The position numbers were made by a program, and so were the translations under genes. The notes below the pieces were generated by a model. It saw only the letters and a program-made list of their open reading frames with translations, was not told where the DNA came from and did no database searches. Shown piece after piece: positions 5,195-13,407 of a stretch of DNA of 24,483 bases. Origin of the DNA: a virus; IMG/VR virus record IMGVR_UViG_3300042878_000085, positions 1-24,483 of that record; one strand, written 5' to 3'. The stretch's first letter is position 1; each line of letters opens with the position of its first letter.

Positions 5195-5220
5195 CCGTGC
5201 AATCTGCTGCCGTTTGTTAA
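5125..5220 (+). CDS. Possible 31-residue microprotein in the control region
   Basis: An ATG at 5125 is preceded by AGGAG at 5112-5116 with an 8-base spacer, an excellent ribosome site. The ORF runs 31 codons to a TAA at 5218-5220 and encodes MGKATVMHIGYEMQASARL followed by a short hydrophobic tail ending in AVC. The DnaA-like boxes lie partly in the spacer and partly in the coding part. It could be a leader peptide or small regulator, or the strong site could be fortuitous. Confidence 0.35.
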   Translation: MGKATVMHIGYEMQASARLSLWTTVQSAAVC

Positions 5221-5323
5221 CATAATGGAGGTTGTATCAAGCCAACACGGAAAACGTCAGGGCAAACCCTATGGTTTTTGGTATGTTAGTGCTTACTCCG
5301 ATTTCCTGTTGTTTTTTGGCACA

Positions 5324-5374
5324 GGGGGGGGAGGGGGTAGGTCATGCCAGAGTTTTTGTTGCACCCTCCTCCCC
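5324..5374 (+). promoter_or_regulatory. G8 tract and hairpin in the late-operon leader
   Basis: Eight consecutive G at 5324-5331 are followed by A and five more G. The run GGGGAGGGGGT (5328-5338) can pair with ACCCTCCTCCCC (5363-5374), with a one-base bulge and a 24-base loop. The hairpin ends eight bases before the ribosome site (AAGGA) of the first late gene. It could affect transcript stability or translation. No U-tract follows, so it is not a normal terminator. Confidence 0.35.
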
Positions 5375-5390
5375 ATAAAAAAAGGAAAAT

Positions 5391-5711
5391 ATGAAACTTA
5401 CTCCCGAACGATCTCTTCGCCTGCTGAAGAAGCCTGATAAGCTGGTGTTGCCTGTTACTGATCATCAGAGGTTGAAGGAGATCAAAGATTTGATGATTCG
5501 GTCATCTGGGAAGAATGTTGTTCAGAAGGTGATTGATATTGCGCTCAATGATGAACATCCTGGTCAGATGGCGGCTATCAAGATGTGTATTGACAGAACA
5601 CTGCCTGTATCGATGTTTGAGCAGAACAAGGCGCATCGTAGTGCGGTGACGATCAACATCACTGGGATTGGTGGGGACAGTACGCCTATTACGATTGATG
5701 CCAATGAGTGA
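5391..5711 (+). CDS. Putative terminase small subunit
   Basis: This 106-residue protein precedes the large terminase and overlaps it by 8 bases, the usual position of the small subunit that recognises packaging sites. The sequence is helical in the middle (LMIRSSGKNVVQKVIDIALND, about residues 35-55, then QMAAIKMCIDRTLPVSM), with a basic N-terminus. I recognise no classic helix-turn-helix, so the call rests mostly on gene order and on similar short proteins seen before TerL in other podoviruses. The start at 5391 is preceded by AAAAAAAGGA, a good ribosome site. Confidence 0.6.
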   Translation: MKLTPERSLRLLKKPDKLVLPVTDHQRLKEIKDLMIRSSGKNVVQKVIDIALNDEHPGQMAAIKMCIDRTLPVSMFEQNKAHRSAVTINITGIGGDSTPITIDANE

Positions 5712-6966
5712 TTTGAACTTTTCTCTACTTCCGTGGCAGCAAGAGGTTTTTGCTGATAAGACAAGGTTCAAGGTTGTTGCTGCTGGCAGGCGGTGTGGGA
5801 AGAGTAGGCTGGCTGCTACTACTCTGTTGATTGAGGCACTACGCTGTCCAACTGGATCTGCTGTGCTGTATGTTAGTCCTACTGCTGGGCAGAGTAGACA
5901 GATCATCTGGGACGTTTTGCTGGAGCTTGGGAGAGAGGTTATCAGCAACAGCCATATCAACAATATGGACATCACCATGATCAACGGGGCGAAGATTTAC
6001 GTTCGTGGTGCTGATAGACCGGATACCTTGCGGGGGGTGTCATTGACCTATGCCGTGCTGGATGAGGTTGCTGATATCAAACCAGAAGCCTGGGAGCAGG
6101 TCATACGGGCGTCCTTGAGCGACAAGAAGGGTAGAGCTATCTTCATTGGTACACCCAAGGGCAGGAACTGGTTCTACGACCTGTACAAGCTGGGTCAGAC
6201 GGAAGATGACAACGATTGGAAGTCTTGGCACTTCACCACTAAGGACAACCCTCTGATCGACCCTGATGAGATTGAGAGCGCTAAGAAGACCTTGAGCAGC
6301 TTTGCGTTTAAGCAGGAGTACCTGGCTAGCTTTGACAATGCCGGGTCCAATGTGTTTAAGGAGGAGTGGCTGAAGTACGGCGAGGAGCCAGAGCATGGCA
6401 GCTACTTTGTGGCGGTTGACCTGGCTGGGTTCGAGGAAGTGGCTAAACAGGCCGCTAACGCCAAGAAAAGACTAGATGAGTCTGCCATTGCGGTGGTGAA
6501 GGTCACTGATGACGGGAAGTGGTTTGTCAAAGAGATTGAGCATGGTCGGTGGGACATCCGAGAGACTGCATCTAAAATCTTGATGAAGATGCGTGATTAC
6601 CGTCCTGTCAGCATTGGGATTGAGCGTGGCGCCTTGAAGAACGCTGTACTGCCATACCTGTCAGACCTGATGCGAAAGAACAACGTCTACAGCCACATTG
6701 TGGATATGACGCACGGCAACCGCAAGAAAGCTGACCGGATTATCTGGAGTCTCCAGGGCAGGTTTGAGCATAGTCGCATCGTGCTGAACAGCAAAGAGGA
6801 TTGGGATTGGTTTACTGACCAGCTGCTGATGTTCCCAGCCCAAGGGGTACATGATGACGGGCCTGATGCTTTGAGTTATATTGACCAACTAGCGGTGACC
6901 AGTTACTTTGAGCAGGCAGAAGACGCCGAGGAATGGGAACCAATGGACATCATTGCGGGGATTTGA
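5704..6966 (+). CDS. Terminase large subunit (DNA packaging ATPase/nuclease)
   Basis: The 420-residue protein is the packaging motor. Its ATPase part has Walker A GRRCGKS at residues 28-34 and Walker B YAVLDE at 116-121, after the PWQQEVF adenine-side motif at 10-16. A coupling-type motif, IGTPKGR, follows at 148-154. The C-terminal RNase-H-like nuclease shows Asp239 in VAVDLAG, a Glu in IGIERGA, and Asp384/Asp385/Asp388 in HDDGPDAL. It translocates DNA into the procapsid through the portal and cuts concatemers. I chose ATG 5704; ATG 5698 is two codons upstream. No strong ribosome site is visible, so translation is probably coupled to the upstream gene. Confidence 0.95.
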   Translation: MSDLNFSLLPWQQEVFADKTRFKVVAAGRRCGKSRLAATTLLIEALRCPTGSAVLYVSPTAGQSRQIIWDVLLELGREVISNSHINNMDITMINGAKIYVRGADRPDTLRGVSLTYAVLDEVADIKPEAWEQVIRASLSDKKGRAIFIGTPKGRNWFYDLYKLGQTEDDNDWKSWHFTTKDNPLIDPDEIESAKKTLSSFAFKQEYLASFDNAGSNVFKEEWLKYGEEPEHGSYFVAVDLAGFEEVAKQAANAKKRLDESAIAVVKVTDDGKWFVKEIEHGRWDIRETASKILMKMRDYRPVSIGIERGALKNAVLPYLSDLMRKNNVYSHIVDMTHGNRKKADRIIWSLQGRFEHSRIVLNSKEDWDWFTDQLLMFPAQGVHDDGPDALSYIDQLAVTSYFEQAEDAEEWEPMDIIAGI

Positions 6967-6968
6967 CT

Positions 6969-9134
6969 ATGGCAACAGGAATGTTTAGCGGTGGTGGTGC
7001 AGCGTTTGGCGTCTTTCCACAGATGAAGCCCAGGCGAATGTTCCAAGACCCAGAAGGGTCTGCCAATGTGCCGTTGGATGTGTTGCGTGGACGTTTGGCA
7101 GGACTGCTGGGGTTGGCGCCTGACCTATTAAACTTCATGGGCCGCAGCCCAATTCCGACTGAGATGTTTGGCGAGACTCAATATGAACCGGCCCCGCAGC
7201 TGCCCTATGGCTCCGAATACTACCTTCAGAATCTGCCATTAAGACCAACTGCCAGGGTCGGGGAAGTCGCTGGACAAGCAGGCGCGTTCGTACCGCTAAA
7301 CCCAATGCCAGCAGCACGAGCAGTGGCAGCAGGCGCTAGGACACTAGCCCCAATAGCGGGACGAATGACAGAAGGCTACTTGCAGCGCCAGGGGTTGATG
7401 CCCAACATCGTTCCAAGTGAGCCAGTTGGAATGCTTGGTAGCCAAATCAAGCCGCAAGCACCAGTGTCCCCCATTGGTTTCTACTCAGCCGCCGAGCAAG
7501 CAGCATTGGCCCTTCCCCGTAAGTCAGGCACTGGTGATGCGTTCCTCAATGATTTGATGAAGGGGCAAGACGTTAAAAAGGATGAACTCTCTTGGATGGG
7601 GTTGGATGAGTATCTGAAGGGTAAGCCCAATGTGACCCGGCAAGAGGTGCAAGACTACATTGCTGGCAATAGGGTTGATGTGCAAGAGGTGAGGTTAGGG
7701 GATAAAGAAGTGAAATTCCCAAGCACAATTGGTCTTATGAAACGAGAAGAAGTACTCAACAGTTATCAACCAAAGTTAGATGCCCTGTATGCTGAAGATG
7801 CAAATTATGCAAATTTAACACCGCAAAGATATGAGGAACTAAGCCAAGAAATCCGTGCTTTGGAACGTCAACGAGATATAGATGCTGATGCGGCTTATGT
7901 AATGCCATCATTTAAGCCAGCACCTACCAAATACGAGAGTTACCAACTACCTGGCGGTGAGAACTACCGTGAGATATTGCTGACGTTGCCAGTGGATGCA
8001 CGTGCAACATATAACAAGATTGCCAAAGAAGAATTCTCTAATGCATATGCCGACCTGACACCAAGTCAACAAACACAAGTGCAAGGAATGGCGAGAGGAC
8101 GAGCGCAACAAAATTACGAAGGAGTTTACACATCATCCCATTTCAAAGAACCCAACATCCTGGCGCACATGAGGGTCAATGACCGCATTGATGCTGATGG
8201 CAAGAAGATGCTATTGATTGAGGAAGTGCAATCCGATTGGCATCAGGCTGGTAGAGAGAAGGGGTATCAATCAGCAAATTCAGTGAAAGCAAAACAAGCA
8301 TTTACTGATTATTCAAATGAACTTGCTAATAAATACAATTTAAACCCAGAGCAAAACCTTTCAATGTACGCAACCATGAAGGGCATGAAGCCCGAGGAAG
8401 TTGCCAAATACGATCAGTTGCAATCAGCTTGGATAAGCACCAAAGAAGGCGTACCAGACGCACCCTTCAAAGGCACCTGGCATCAACTGGCGCTGAAACG
8501 GGCGCTGAAGTACGCTGCTGACAATGGATATGACCGAGTTGGTTTGACAACGGGTAGTCAACAAGCAGAGCGTTATAAACTTTCAAAACAAATTAGCGAA
8601 GTGCATTACAGCGGGACAAACTTCAAAGCATACGATCTTGATGGTAATGAAGTGATTTCAAGAACAGGTGTAAAACCAGAAGATATAGCTGGACTGATTG
8701 GTAAAGAGCCAGCCAAAAAACTGTTGGAGCAACCAAAGCAGGGAACGCTTCAATCTCTTACAGGACAAAATCTTGATGTCGGCGGCGAAGGCATGAAGAA
8801 ATATTACGATGAGATTTACCCAGCGTTCTTTGAAAAGCAAGGCAAGAAGTACAACGCCAAGACAGGTGAGACAACGATTGGCAAAAAAGGAACAATTGAA
8901 AAATCTGGCACAAGTTACTACCAAACACCAGATACAAAGGCAACAGTTCGCTACATTGACATTAGCCCAGAGATGCGTGGCGGTGTAAAGAAAGGCCAGC
9001 CGCTGTTCACCGCTGCACCGATTGGTGGCATTGGCCTGGGGGCCGGGACGCAAGATAATGAAATGCCTGATGCCGTGCGACAATACATGGCAAACCCTAT
9101 GTATTCCGACCCGTTTGCTGATCCAATAAGGTGA
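6969..9134 (+). CDS. Polyvalent-protein-domain (LPD-like) protein
   Basis: The 721-residue protein sits between terminase and portal. Residues 1-160 are Ala/Gly/Pro-rich and resemble internal virion-type sequence. From 171 (FYSAAEQAAL) to about 245 there is a module with KSGTGDAFLNDLMKGQ and a WMGLDEYL motif. From about 397 come HMRVNDRIDADGKK, EEVQSDWHQ, FKGTWHQLALKRALKYAA and TGSQQAERY. These match my memory of the large polyvalent protein-associated domains known from phage and conjugative megaproteins, whose exact function is unknown. Those proteins are thought to be delivered with DNA into the host. I chose ATG 6969, three bases after the terL stop with GGGG upstream; an in-frame ATG at 6933 lies inside terL. 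DNA of about 7690-8960 looks more A/T-rich than its flanks. Confidence 0.72.
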   Translation: MATGMFSGGGAAFGVFPQMKPRRMFQDPEGSANVPLDVLRGRLAGLLGLAPDLLNFMGRSPIPTEMFGETQYEPAPQLPYGSEYYLQNLPLRPTARVGEVAGQAGAFVPLNPMPAARAVAAGARTLAPIAGRMTEGYLQRQGLMPNIVPSEPVGMLGSQIKPQAPVSPIGFYSAAEQAALALPRKSGTGDAFLNDLMKGQDVKKDELSWMGLDEYLKGKPNVTRQEVQDYIAGNRVDVQEVRLGDKEVKFPSTIGLMKREEVLNSYQPKLDALYAEDANYANLTPQRYEELSQEIRALERQRDIDADAAYVMPSFKPAPTKYESYQLPGGENYREILLTLPVDARATYNKIAKEEFSNAYADLTPSQQTQVQGMARGRAQQNYEGVYTSSHFKEPNILAHMRVNDRIDADGKKMLLIEEVQSDWHQAGREKGYQSANSVKAKQAFTDYSNELANKYNLNPEQNLSMYATMKGMKPEEVAKYDQLQSAWISTKEGVPDAPFKGTWHQLALKRALKYAADNGYDRVGLTTGSQQAERYKLSKQISEVHYSGTNFKAYDLDGNEVISRTGVKPEDIAGLIGKEPAKKLLEQPKQGTLQSLTGQNLDVGGEGMKKYYDEIYPAFFEKQGKKYNAKTGETTIGKKGTIEKSGTSYYQTPDTKATVRYIDISPEMRGGVKKGQPLFTAAPIGGIGLGAGTQDNEMPDAVRQYMANPMYSDPFADPIR

Positions 9135-9137
9135 ACT

Positions 9138-11180
9138 ATGGCAAAACTAGACCAAAACGAGTTTGATGAACCCTCGCAAGAGGACAAAGACCTGACTTCG
9201 TTTGTTACTGAACACTGCGACCGCTGGCGCGACTACCGAAACGCTAACTTCCTTGAGAGTTACCTGGAATACGAGCGTATTTTCCGAGGACAGTGGGCGG
9301 CAGAGGACAAAACCCGCGAATCTGAGCGCAGCCGCATCGTCACCCCCGCCACCCAGCAAGCCGTAGAGACTCGACACGCTGAGATCATGGAGGCCATCTT
9401 TGGTCAGGGCGAGTTTTTTGACATCACCGACGATTTGCGGGACGTAAACAATAATCCTCTGGACGTTGCAATGCTCAAAGCGCAACTGATGGAGGATTTC
9501 AAGCTCGACAAGATCAGGAAATCCATTGACCAGATTGAGTTGATGGCGGAAATCTACGGTACTGGCATTGGCGAGATCATCGTCAAACAAGAGAAGACAT
9601 TTATTGCTGCTACTCAGCCAATTCCAGGGCAAACAGCCGCTGCCATTGGTGTGATGGAGGGTGAGCGCACAGCAGTCAAGATTGTGCCGATAAACCCCAA
9701 GAATTTCTTGTTTGACCCCAACGGCACGAGCATTGATGACTGCATGGGCGTGGCAATCGAGAAGTACATCTCCATTCACAAGGTGGTGGAGGGCATCGAG
9801 AAGGGTATCTACCGCAAGGTGAACATCACCCCGACCTACGAGGACACCGACCTGGAGCCAACTCAGGAAATTAGCCAGTACCAAGACGAGAAGGTGCTGC
9901 TGCTGACCTACTACGGTCTGGTTCCCCGTGAACTGCTGGACAAGAAGGACGAGGAAATCGTCGATCTGTTCCCCGAGCAGTCAGCAGCCGACGAGTACAG
10001 CAACATGGTTGAGGCCATTGTCGTAATTGCCAATGATGGGATGCTGCTCAAGGCCGAGGCCAGCCCATACATGATGAAGGATCGCCCTGTCATCAGCTAT
10101 CAAGACGATACCGTGCCAAACCGCTTGCTGGGGCGCGGGACAGTGGAGAAAGCGTTCAATATGCAGAAAGCTATTGACGCACAGGTTAGGTCACACCTGG
10201 ACAGCTTGGCACTGACCACCAGCCCCATGATGGCAATGGATGCCACCAGACTCCCGCGGGGCGCCAAGTTTGAAGTGAAACCCGGCAAGGCTCTACTGGT
10301 CAACGGCAACCCCAGTGAGATCCTGTTCCCGTTCAAGTTTGGCGAGACTAGCCTGAACAACCTGAATACGGCAAAAGAGTTTGAGCGAATGCTGCTGCAA
10401 AGCACAGGCACATTGGACTCTCAGGGCATGGTAAGCCAGCAGGCCCGTGATGGCGGCGGCATGAACATGGCGGTTGCCACCATCATCAAGAAGTACAAGC
10501 GCACCCTGGTGAACTTCCAAGAAGACTTCCTGATACCGTTCATCCAAAAAGCGGCGTATCGGTATATGCAGTTTGACCCAGAGCGCTACCCCAGCGTGGA
10601 CATGAAGTTCATCCCAACGGCAACCCTTGGCATCATTGCGCGGGAGCATGAGCAACAGCAGTTCATTGGTCTATTGCAGACCCTGGGGCCAAATACGCCT
10701 GTCCTACCTTTGATACTCAAAGGAATCCTCAATAACTCCAGTCTGACCAACAGGTTTGAACTGATGGCGGCACTTGACCAGATGAGCCAACCTGATCCAA
10801 ACGCACAGCAGAAGGCCATGATGCAAGAGCAGTTGGCAATGCAAGCAGCACAGGCTCAGATTGCGGTGAACACCACCCAGGCAGAGCAGAACAGGGCAGA
10901 GGCTCAGAAGCTGATGACCGAGGCACAGTTGATGCCTGCCGAAGTGCAAGCCAAGATGAGCGCCAGCCTAACCAAAAACCTGCCCAACGAAGACTCAGCA
11001 AATGCCCGTGAGTTTGACAAGCGCGTCAAGATTGCTGAACTGATGCTCAAAGAAGCCGACATGAAGAACAAGAGCAAGATTGTTGAACTGCAAATGAACA
11101 ATGCACAGAGCAATGTTGTAGAGATGGAAAACCAGTTTCTTGAAAAACTAGCAACGGAGTTAAATTATGGCAATCGATAA
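9138..11180 (+). CDS. Portal protein
   Basis: The 680-residue protein matches podovirus portals that form the dodecameric DNA channel at the capsid vertex. Early features are HCDRWRDYR, YLEYERIFRGQW and RSRIVTPATQQAVETRHAEI, typical of portal N-termini. The middle contains NPKNFLFDP, GRGTVEKAFNMQKAIDAQVR and a block resembling the clip/stem region (FPFKFGETSLNNLN). The last 130 residues are a long Gln/Ala-rich predicted coiled coil (barrel-like), beginning QMSQPDPNAQQKAMM. AAGGTGA before ATG 9138 is a good ribosome site. The end overlaps the tail fibre gene by 14 bases. Confidence 0.9.
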   Translation: MAKLDQNEFDEPSQEDKDLTSFVTEHCDRWRDYRNANFLESYLEYERIFRGQWAAEDKTRESERSRIVTPATQQAVETRHAEIMEAIFGQGEFFDITDDLRDVNNNPLDVAMLKAQLMEDFKLDKIRKSIDQIELMAEIYGTGIGEIIVKQEKTFIAATQPIPGQTAAAIGVMEGERTAVKIVPINPKNFLFDPNGTSIDDCMGVAIEKYISIHKVVEGIEKGIYRKVNITPTYEDTDLEPTQEISQYQDEKVLLLTYYGLVPRELLDKKDEEIVDLFPEQSAADEYSNMVEAIVVIANDGMLLKAEASPYMMKDRPVISYQDDTVPNRLLGRGTVEKAFNMQKAIDAQVRSHLDSLALTTSPMMAMDATRLPRGAKFEVKPGKALLVNGNPSEILFPFKFGETSLNNLNTAKEFERMLLQSTGTLDSQGMVSQQARDGGGMNMAVATIIKKYKRTLVNFQEDFLIPFIQKAAYRYMQFDPERYPSVDMKFIPTATLGIIAREHEQQQFIGLLQTLGPNTPVLPLILKGILNNSSLTNRFELMAALDQMSQPDPNAQQKAMMQEQLAMQAAQAQIAVNTTQAEQNRAEAQKLMTEAQLMPAEVQAKMSASLTKNLPNEDSANAREFDKRVKIAELMLKEADMKNKSKIVELQMNNAQSNVVEMENQFLEKLATELNYGNR

Positions 11181-12897
11181 AATTTTTAAGAGTACCAATC
11201 TTGACGATGTGGCTGACAACATCTTGAGCGAAGTTGATGATTTTGTTTTTAGCGTTGACAAGATGCAACAACGCAAAGTAGCAGGCAATGTTCAGAAAGT
11301 TGTCCAGGCGTTTAGGCAGATTGAGACTGAGCTGCAAAAACGATATGACAACGTAACCGACGTACTTGAAAAACGCATTACATCGATCAACGATGGCCGA
11401 GATGGTCTAAACGGCACTGATGGCCGCAATGGTCGTGATGGCAAACCAGGGCGTGATGGCATCAACGGCAAACAAGGCCCACCAGGCACACCCGGCAAAG
11501 ACGGAGAAGATGGCCTAGATGGTGTATCCGTCACCAATGCCAATATCGACTTTGATGGTAGCTTAGTAATCAGCCTGTCCTCTGGTCAGCAAATCAATGT
11601 GGGCGAAATCGTACCGCCCGAATTGGAGCGACAGCTTGTTGAGTTGAGACAAGGCGGCGGCAGTGCTGGCAGCAGTGGCGATGTTATGGGGCCAACCGCT
11701 TCAACAGACAACGCCATTGTGCGGTTTGATGGAACCACTGGCAAGCTGGTACAAAACAGTGTAGTGACCATTGCCGATACCACTGGCAACATGGTTGGTG
11801 TGGGAGCTATGGGTATTGGAACACCCACTATTTCTTCTGGTTACTCTTTAGATGTGCAAAACGGATCGGTGCTGGCAAGGATTGAGTCAACAACAGGTAC
11901 AAATGCTGCTTTGTTTGTTATAAAAAACACTGCTGGAAAAACTATATTAGGAAATGAAGGCTCAACAGCTTCAACATTTACAGGAGCCTCAAACTATGCA
12001 AGTATTTTAGGTACAGATTCAGCTAGGGCATTGCAATTTGCAACAAACAATACAGTTCGCTTTGAGATTAATAGTGCTGGCATTGTTGCAACTTATGGGG
12101 CTATGACTGTAGGTGGAACCCTTGGCGTGACAGGAGCAACAACAGTCGACGGGACGCTGAGTGCAACGGGAACGGCATACCTTGCGAGTAGTGTGGCAAA
12201 CGATAGACAATTGCGCGTCACTCAAGACGCTACCCGAGTATATGTTGCGGCTATTGATATAGCAGAATCGCTTGTCAAAAATCTTCGCATACTAGGCGAC
12301 ACAGTAGAAATTTATTCGGGCGCAGGCAACGCTGTTTTGGCAACCTTTGGCACTTCAATAGTGTTCACCCCATCAGGCACTACTACCCTTTCTTTAAGTG
12401 CCAACAGTGCGTCGGTCACCGGGGCGCTGAGTGCGACAACAACAGGGCAAGTCGGCACAACCTTGGGCGTCGGTGGTGCAACCCCATCTACCTCTGGTTC
12501 CGGTATAACCTTCCCCGCAACGCAATCCGTATCGTCCAACGCCAACACGCTGGATGATTATGAGGAGGGGACTTGGACGCCGAATCAAGGGTCTGGGTTA
12601 ACTGTAGTGGGCGCGTTTAGCAGCGTTGGCAGATATACAAAAATTGGAAATGTTGTAACCGTATGGGGGGACGTAACGGGTGGAACATCTATAGCCGTTG
12701 CAGCAGTTGGCTTTATCTGTAGCAATTTACCTATTCCCATGTCAAGTGACATTGGCGCGGAAGGGTCGGCAACTGGATTTTGGACTTCAATGAATTCCGT
12801 AGCACATATATCTATTGGTAATCTTACGTCCATTTATTCAGCGCAAGCAATATCTGGATCGGCAACCATAGGATTCACCATTACCTATCGGGTCTAA
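11167..12897 (+). CDS. Tail fibre with collagen-like repeats
   Basis: The 576-residue protein has three parts. Residues 1-76 are helical and charged, a plausible trimer-forming anchor. Residues 77-119 contain 14 consecutive Gly-X-Y triplets (GRDGLNGTDGRNG and so on, with GPPGTPGKDG), a collagen-like stalk. The rest is Thr/Ser/Ala/Gly-rich beta structure with fibre-type repeats such as LGVTGATTVDGTL, ending in the common fibre module LDDYEEGTWTP. It probably mediates host contact. GGAG at 11156-11159 is spaced 7 bases from ATG 11167, inside the portal end. Its place between portal and scaffold is unusual. Confidence 0.87.
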   Translation: MAIDKIFKSTNLDDVADNILSEVDDFVFSVDKMQQRKVAGNVQKVVQAFRQIETELQKRYDNVTDVLEKRITSINDGRDGLNGTDGRNGRDGKPGRDGINGKQGPPGTPGKDGEDGLDGVSVTNANIDFDGSLVISLSSGQQINVGEIVPPELERQLVELRQGGGSAGSSGDVMGPTASTDNAIVRFDGTTGKLVQNSVVTIADTTGNMVGVGAMGIGTPTISSGYSLDVQNGSVLARIESTTGTNAALFVIKNTAGKTILGNEGSTASTFTGASNYASILGTDSARALQFATNNTVRFEINSAGIVATYGAMTVGGTLGVTGATTVDGTLSATGTAYLASSVANDRQLRVTQDATRVYVAAIDIAESLVKNLRILGDTVEIYSGAGNAVLATFGTSIVFTPSGTTTLSLSANSASVTGALSATTTGQVGTTLGVGGATPSTSGSGITFPATQSVSSNANTLDDYEEGTWTPNQGSGLTVVGAFSSVGRYTKIGNVVTVWGDVTGGTSIAVAAVGFICSNLPIPMSSDIGAEGSATGFWTSMNSVAHISIGNLTSIYSAQAISGSATIGFTITYRV

Positions 12898-12900
12898 TTA

Positions 12901-12920
12901 ACTGCATTGGATTATGCAGT
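12901..12920 (+). terminator. Hairpin after the tail fibre gene (weak terminator or processing signal)
   Basis: ACTGCAT (12901-12907) and ATGCAGT (12914-12920) form a perfect 7-bp stem with a 6-base loop, four bases after the fibre stop. No U-run follows, so it is more likely an RNA stability or attenuation element than a strong intrinsic terminator. Confidence 0.35.
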
Positions 12921-12944
12921 CGGACACTTAACTAAAGGAAAATC

Positions 12945-13162
12945 ATGTCTACATACACCGAAATTGTTTACATCTCTCAATTTGACATCCAGCCCAATGG
13001 GTGCATTGGCGTTCGCAAGAGCGCACAACTCTTGTGCCTAACGACCCACAAGCAGCCACAGTGCTGGATGAGGCGTACTATTTTAACATTGCCACCTACG
13101 CTTGGAGCCAACCGTCGCCACAGCCGTATGACCCGAACCCACCTAATGAAGCCAGCACCTAA
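12945..13162 (+). pseudogene. Frame-broken small tail-fibre-associated protein
   Basis: ATG 12945, after AAAGGAAAA, begins a frame reading MSTYTEIVYISQFDIQPNG and CIGV, an opening I associate with small phage proteins next to tail fibres. After about 13014 that frame becomes unnatural, rich in Cys, Arg and His. The frame two bases along is open only from 12986 and reads ERTTLVPNDPQAATVLDEAY, then an Asn/Pro-rich tail ending at a TAA at 13160-13162. Joining them by a -1 shift near 13017-13020 gives a protein of about 72 residues. No canonical slippery heptamer is visible, so an indel or short internal deletion is likelier, though an assembly error cannot be excluded. The original frame also stays open into the next gene. 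Confidence 0.55.
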
Positions 13163-13406
13163 ACCCATTCTGTGGTTCCTAAAAGCGACCAACTCGCTGG
13201 CAATCACCATGCCGTGGAAGACGGTTTACTGCCGCCCCGGTGAGCAGGGCAACCTGCCGCTGGCAGCGCATGAAGCGGTGCATTGTGAGCAGATCGAACG
13301 GGACGGGGCTATCAAGTGGACGATCAAGATACTGTACTACCTGCTGCGATATGGATACCTCAAAAGCCCATACGAAATTGAAGCACGAACAAAATCAGGA
13401 TACTGA
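13146..13406 (+). CDS. Mini-zincin, small HEAVH metallopeptidase-like protein
   Basis: ATG 13146 gives 86 residues whose centre is AAHEAVHCEQ, with the HExxH zinc motif at His42-Glu43-His46. A downstream Glu in SPYEIEAR (Glu77 or Glu79) could be the third ligand, as in gluzincin-type folds. TMPWKTVYCRPGE precedes it. Short HExxH proteins of this type occur in phage late regions, where their role is not established. It could cleave a virion or host protein, or act in lysis beside the following small membrane proteins. It overlaps the end of the broken gene by 17 bases. The same frame is open further upstream, but that sequence belongs to the broken gene. Confidence 0.7.
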   Translation: MKPAPKPILWFLKATNSLAITMPWKTVYCRPGEQGNLPLAAHEAVHCEQIERDGAIKWTIKILYYLLRYGYLKSPYEIEARTKSGY

Positions 13407-13407
13407 C

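Larger units (their letters stand above)
4761..5390. other. Gene-poor control region, candidate replication origin
   Basis: This 630-base stretch separates the early and late clusters and holds no convincing large gene. Its first part is strongly skewed: bases 4801-4920 contain 61 A and 13 T. ACGCATGG occurs at 4924-4931 and 4952-4959, and GTCACAAT at 5051-5058 and 5071-5078. DnaA-type boxes follow at 5117-5194, then a G8 tract and pairing C-rich stretch at 5324-5374. A 31-codon ORF with a ribosome site lies at 5125-5220. Together these suggest an origin or a regulatory switch between early and late genes, but function is inferred only from layout. Confidence 0.45.

Noticed and set aside
5225-5437. 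A 70-codon ORF beginning at ATG 5225.
   Set aside because: It reads through the G8 tract as a Gly run, has a weak ribosome site, and overlaps the well-supported start of the putative small terminase gene.
5502-5984. A 160-codon minus-strand ORF opposite the terminase genes.
   Set aside because: It lies entirely antisense to well-supported terminase coding sequence, and the product shows no motif. Other minus-strand ORFs in the window were rejected for the same reason.
9147-9884. A 245-codon minus-strand ORF opposite the portal gene.
   Set aside because: It is a shadow of portal codon usage; the + strand product is clearly a portal and the antisense product has no recognisable domain or ribosome site.
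13011-13030. Programmed -1 frameshifting in the small gene at 12945.
   Set aside because: No X XXY YYZ slippery heptamer or strong downstream pseudoknot was seen at the junction, so an indel is the simpler explanation. Kept as a finding with that caveat.
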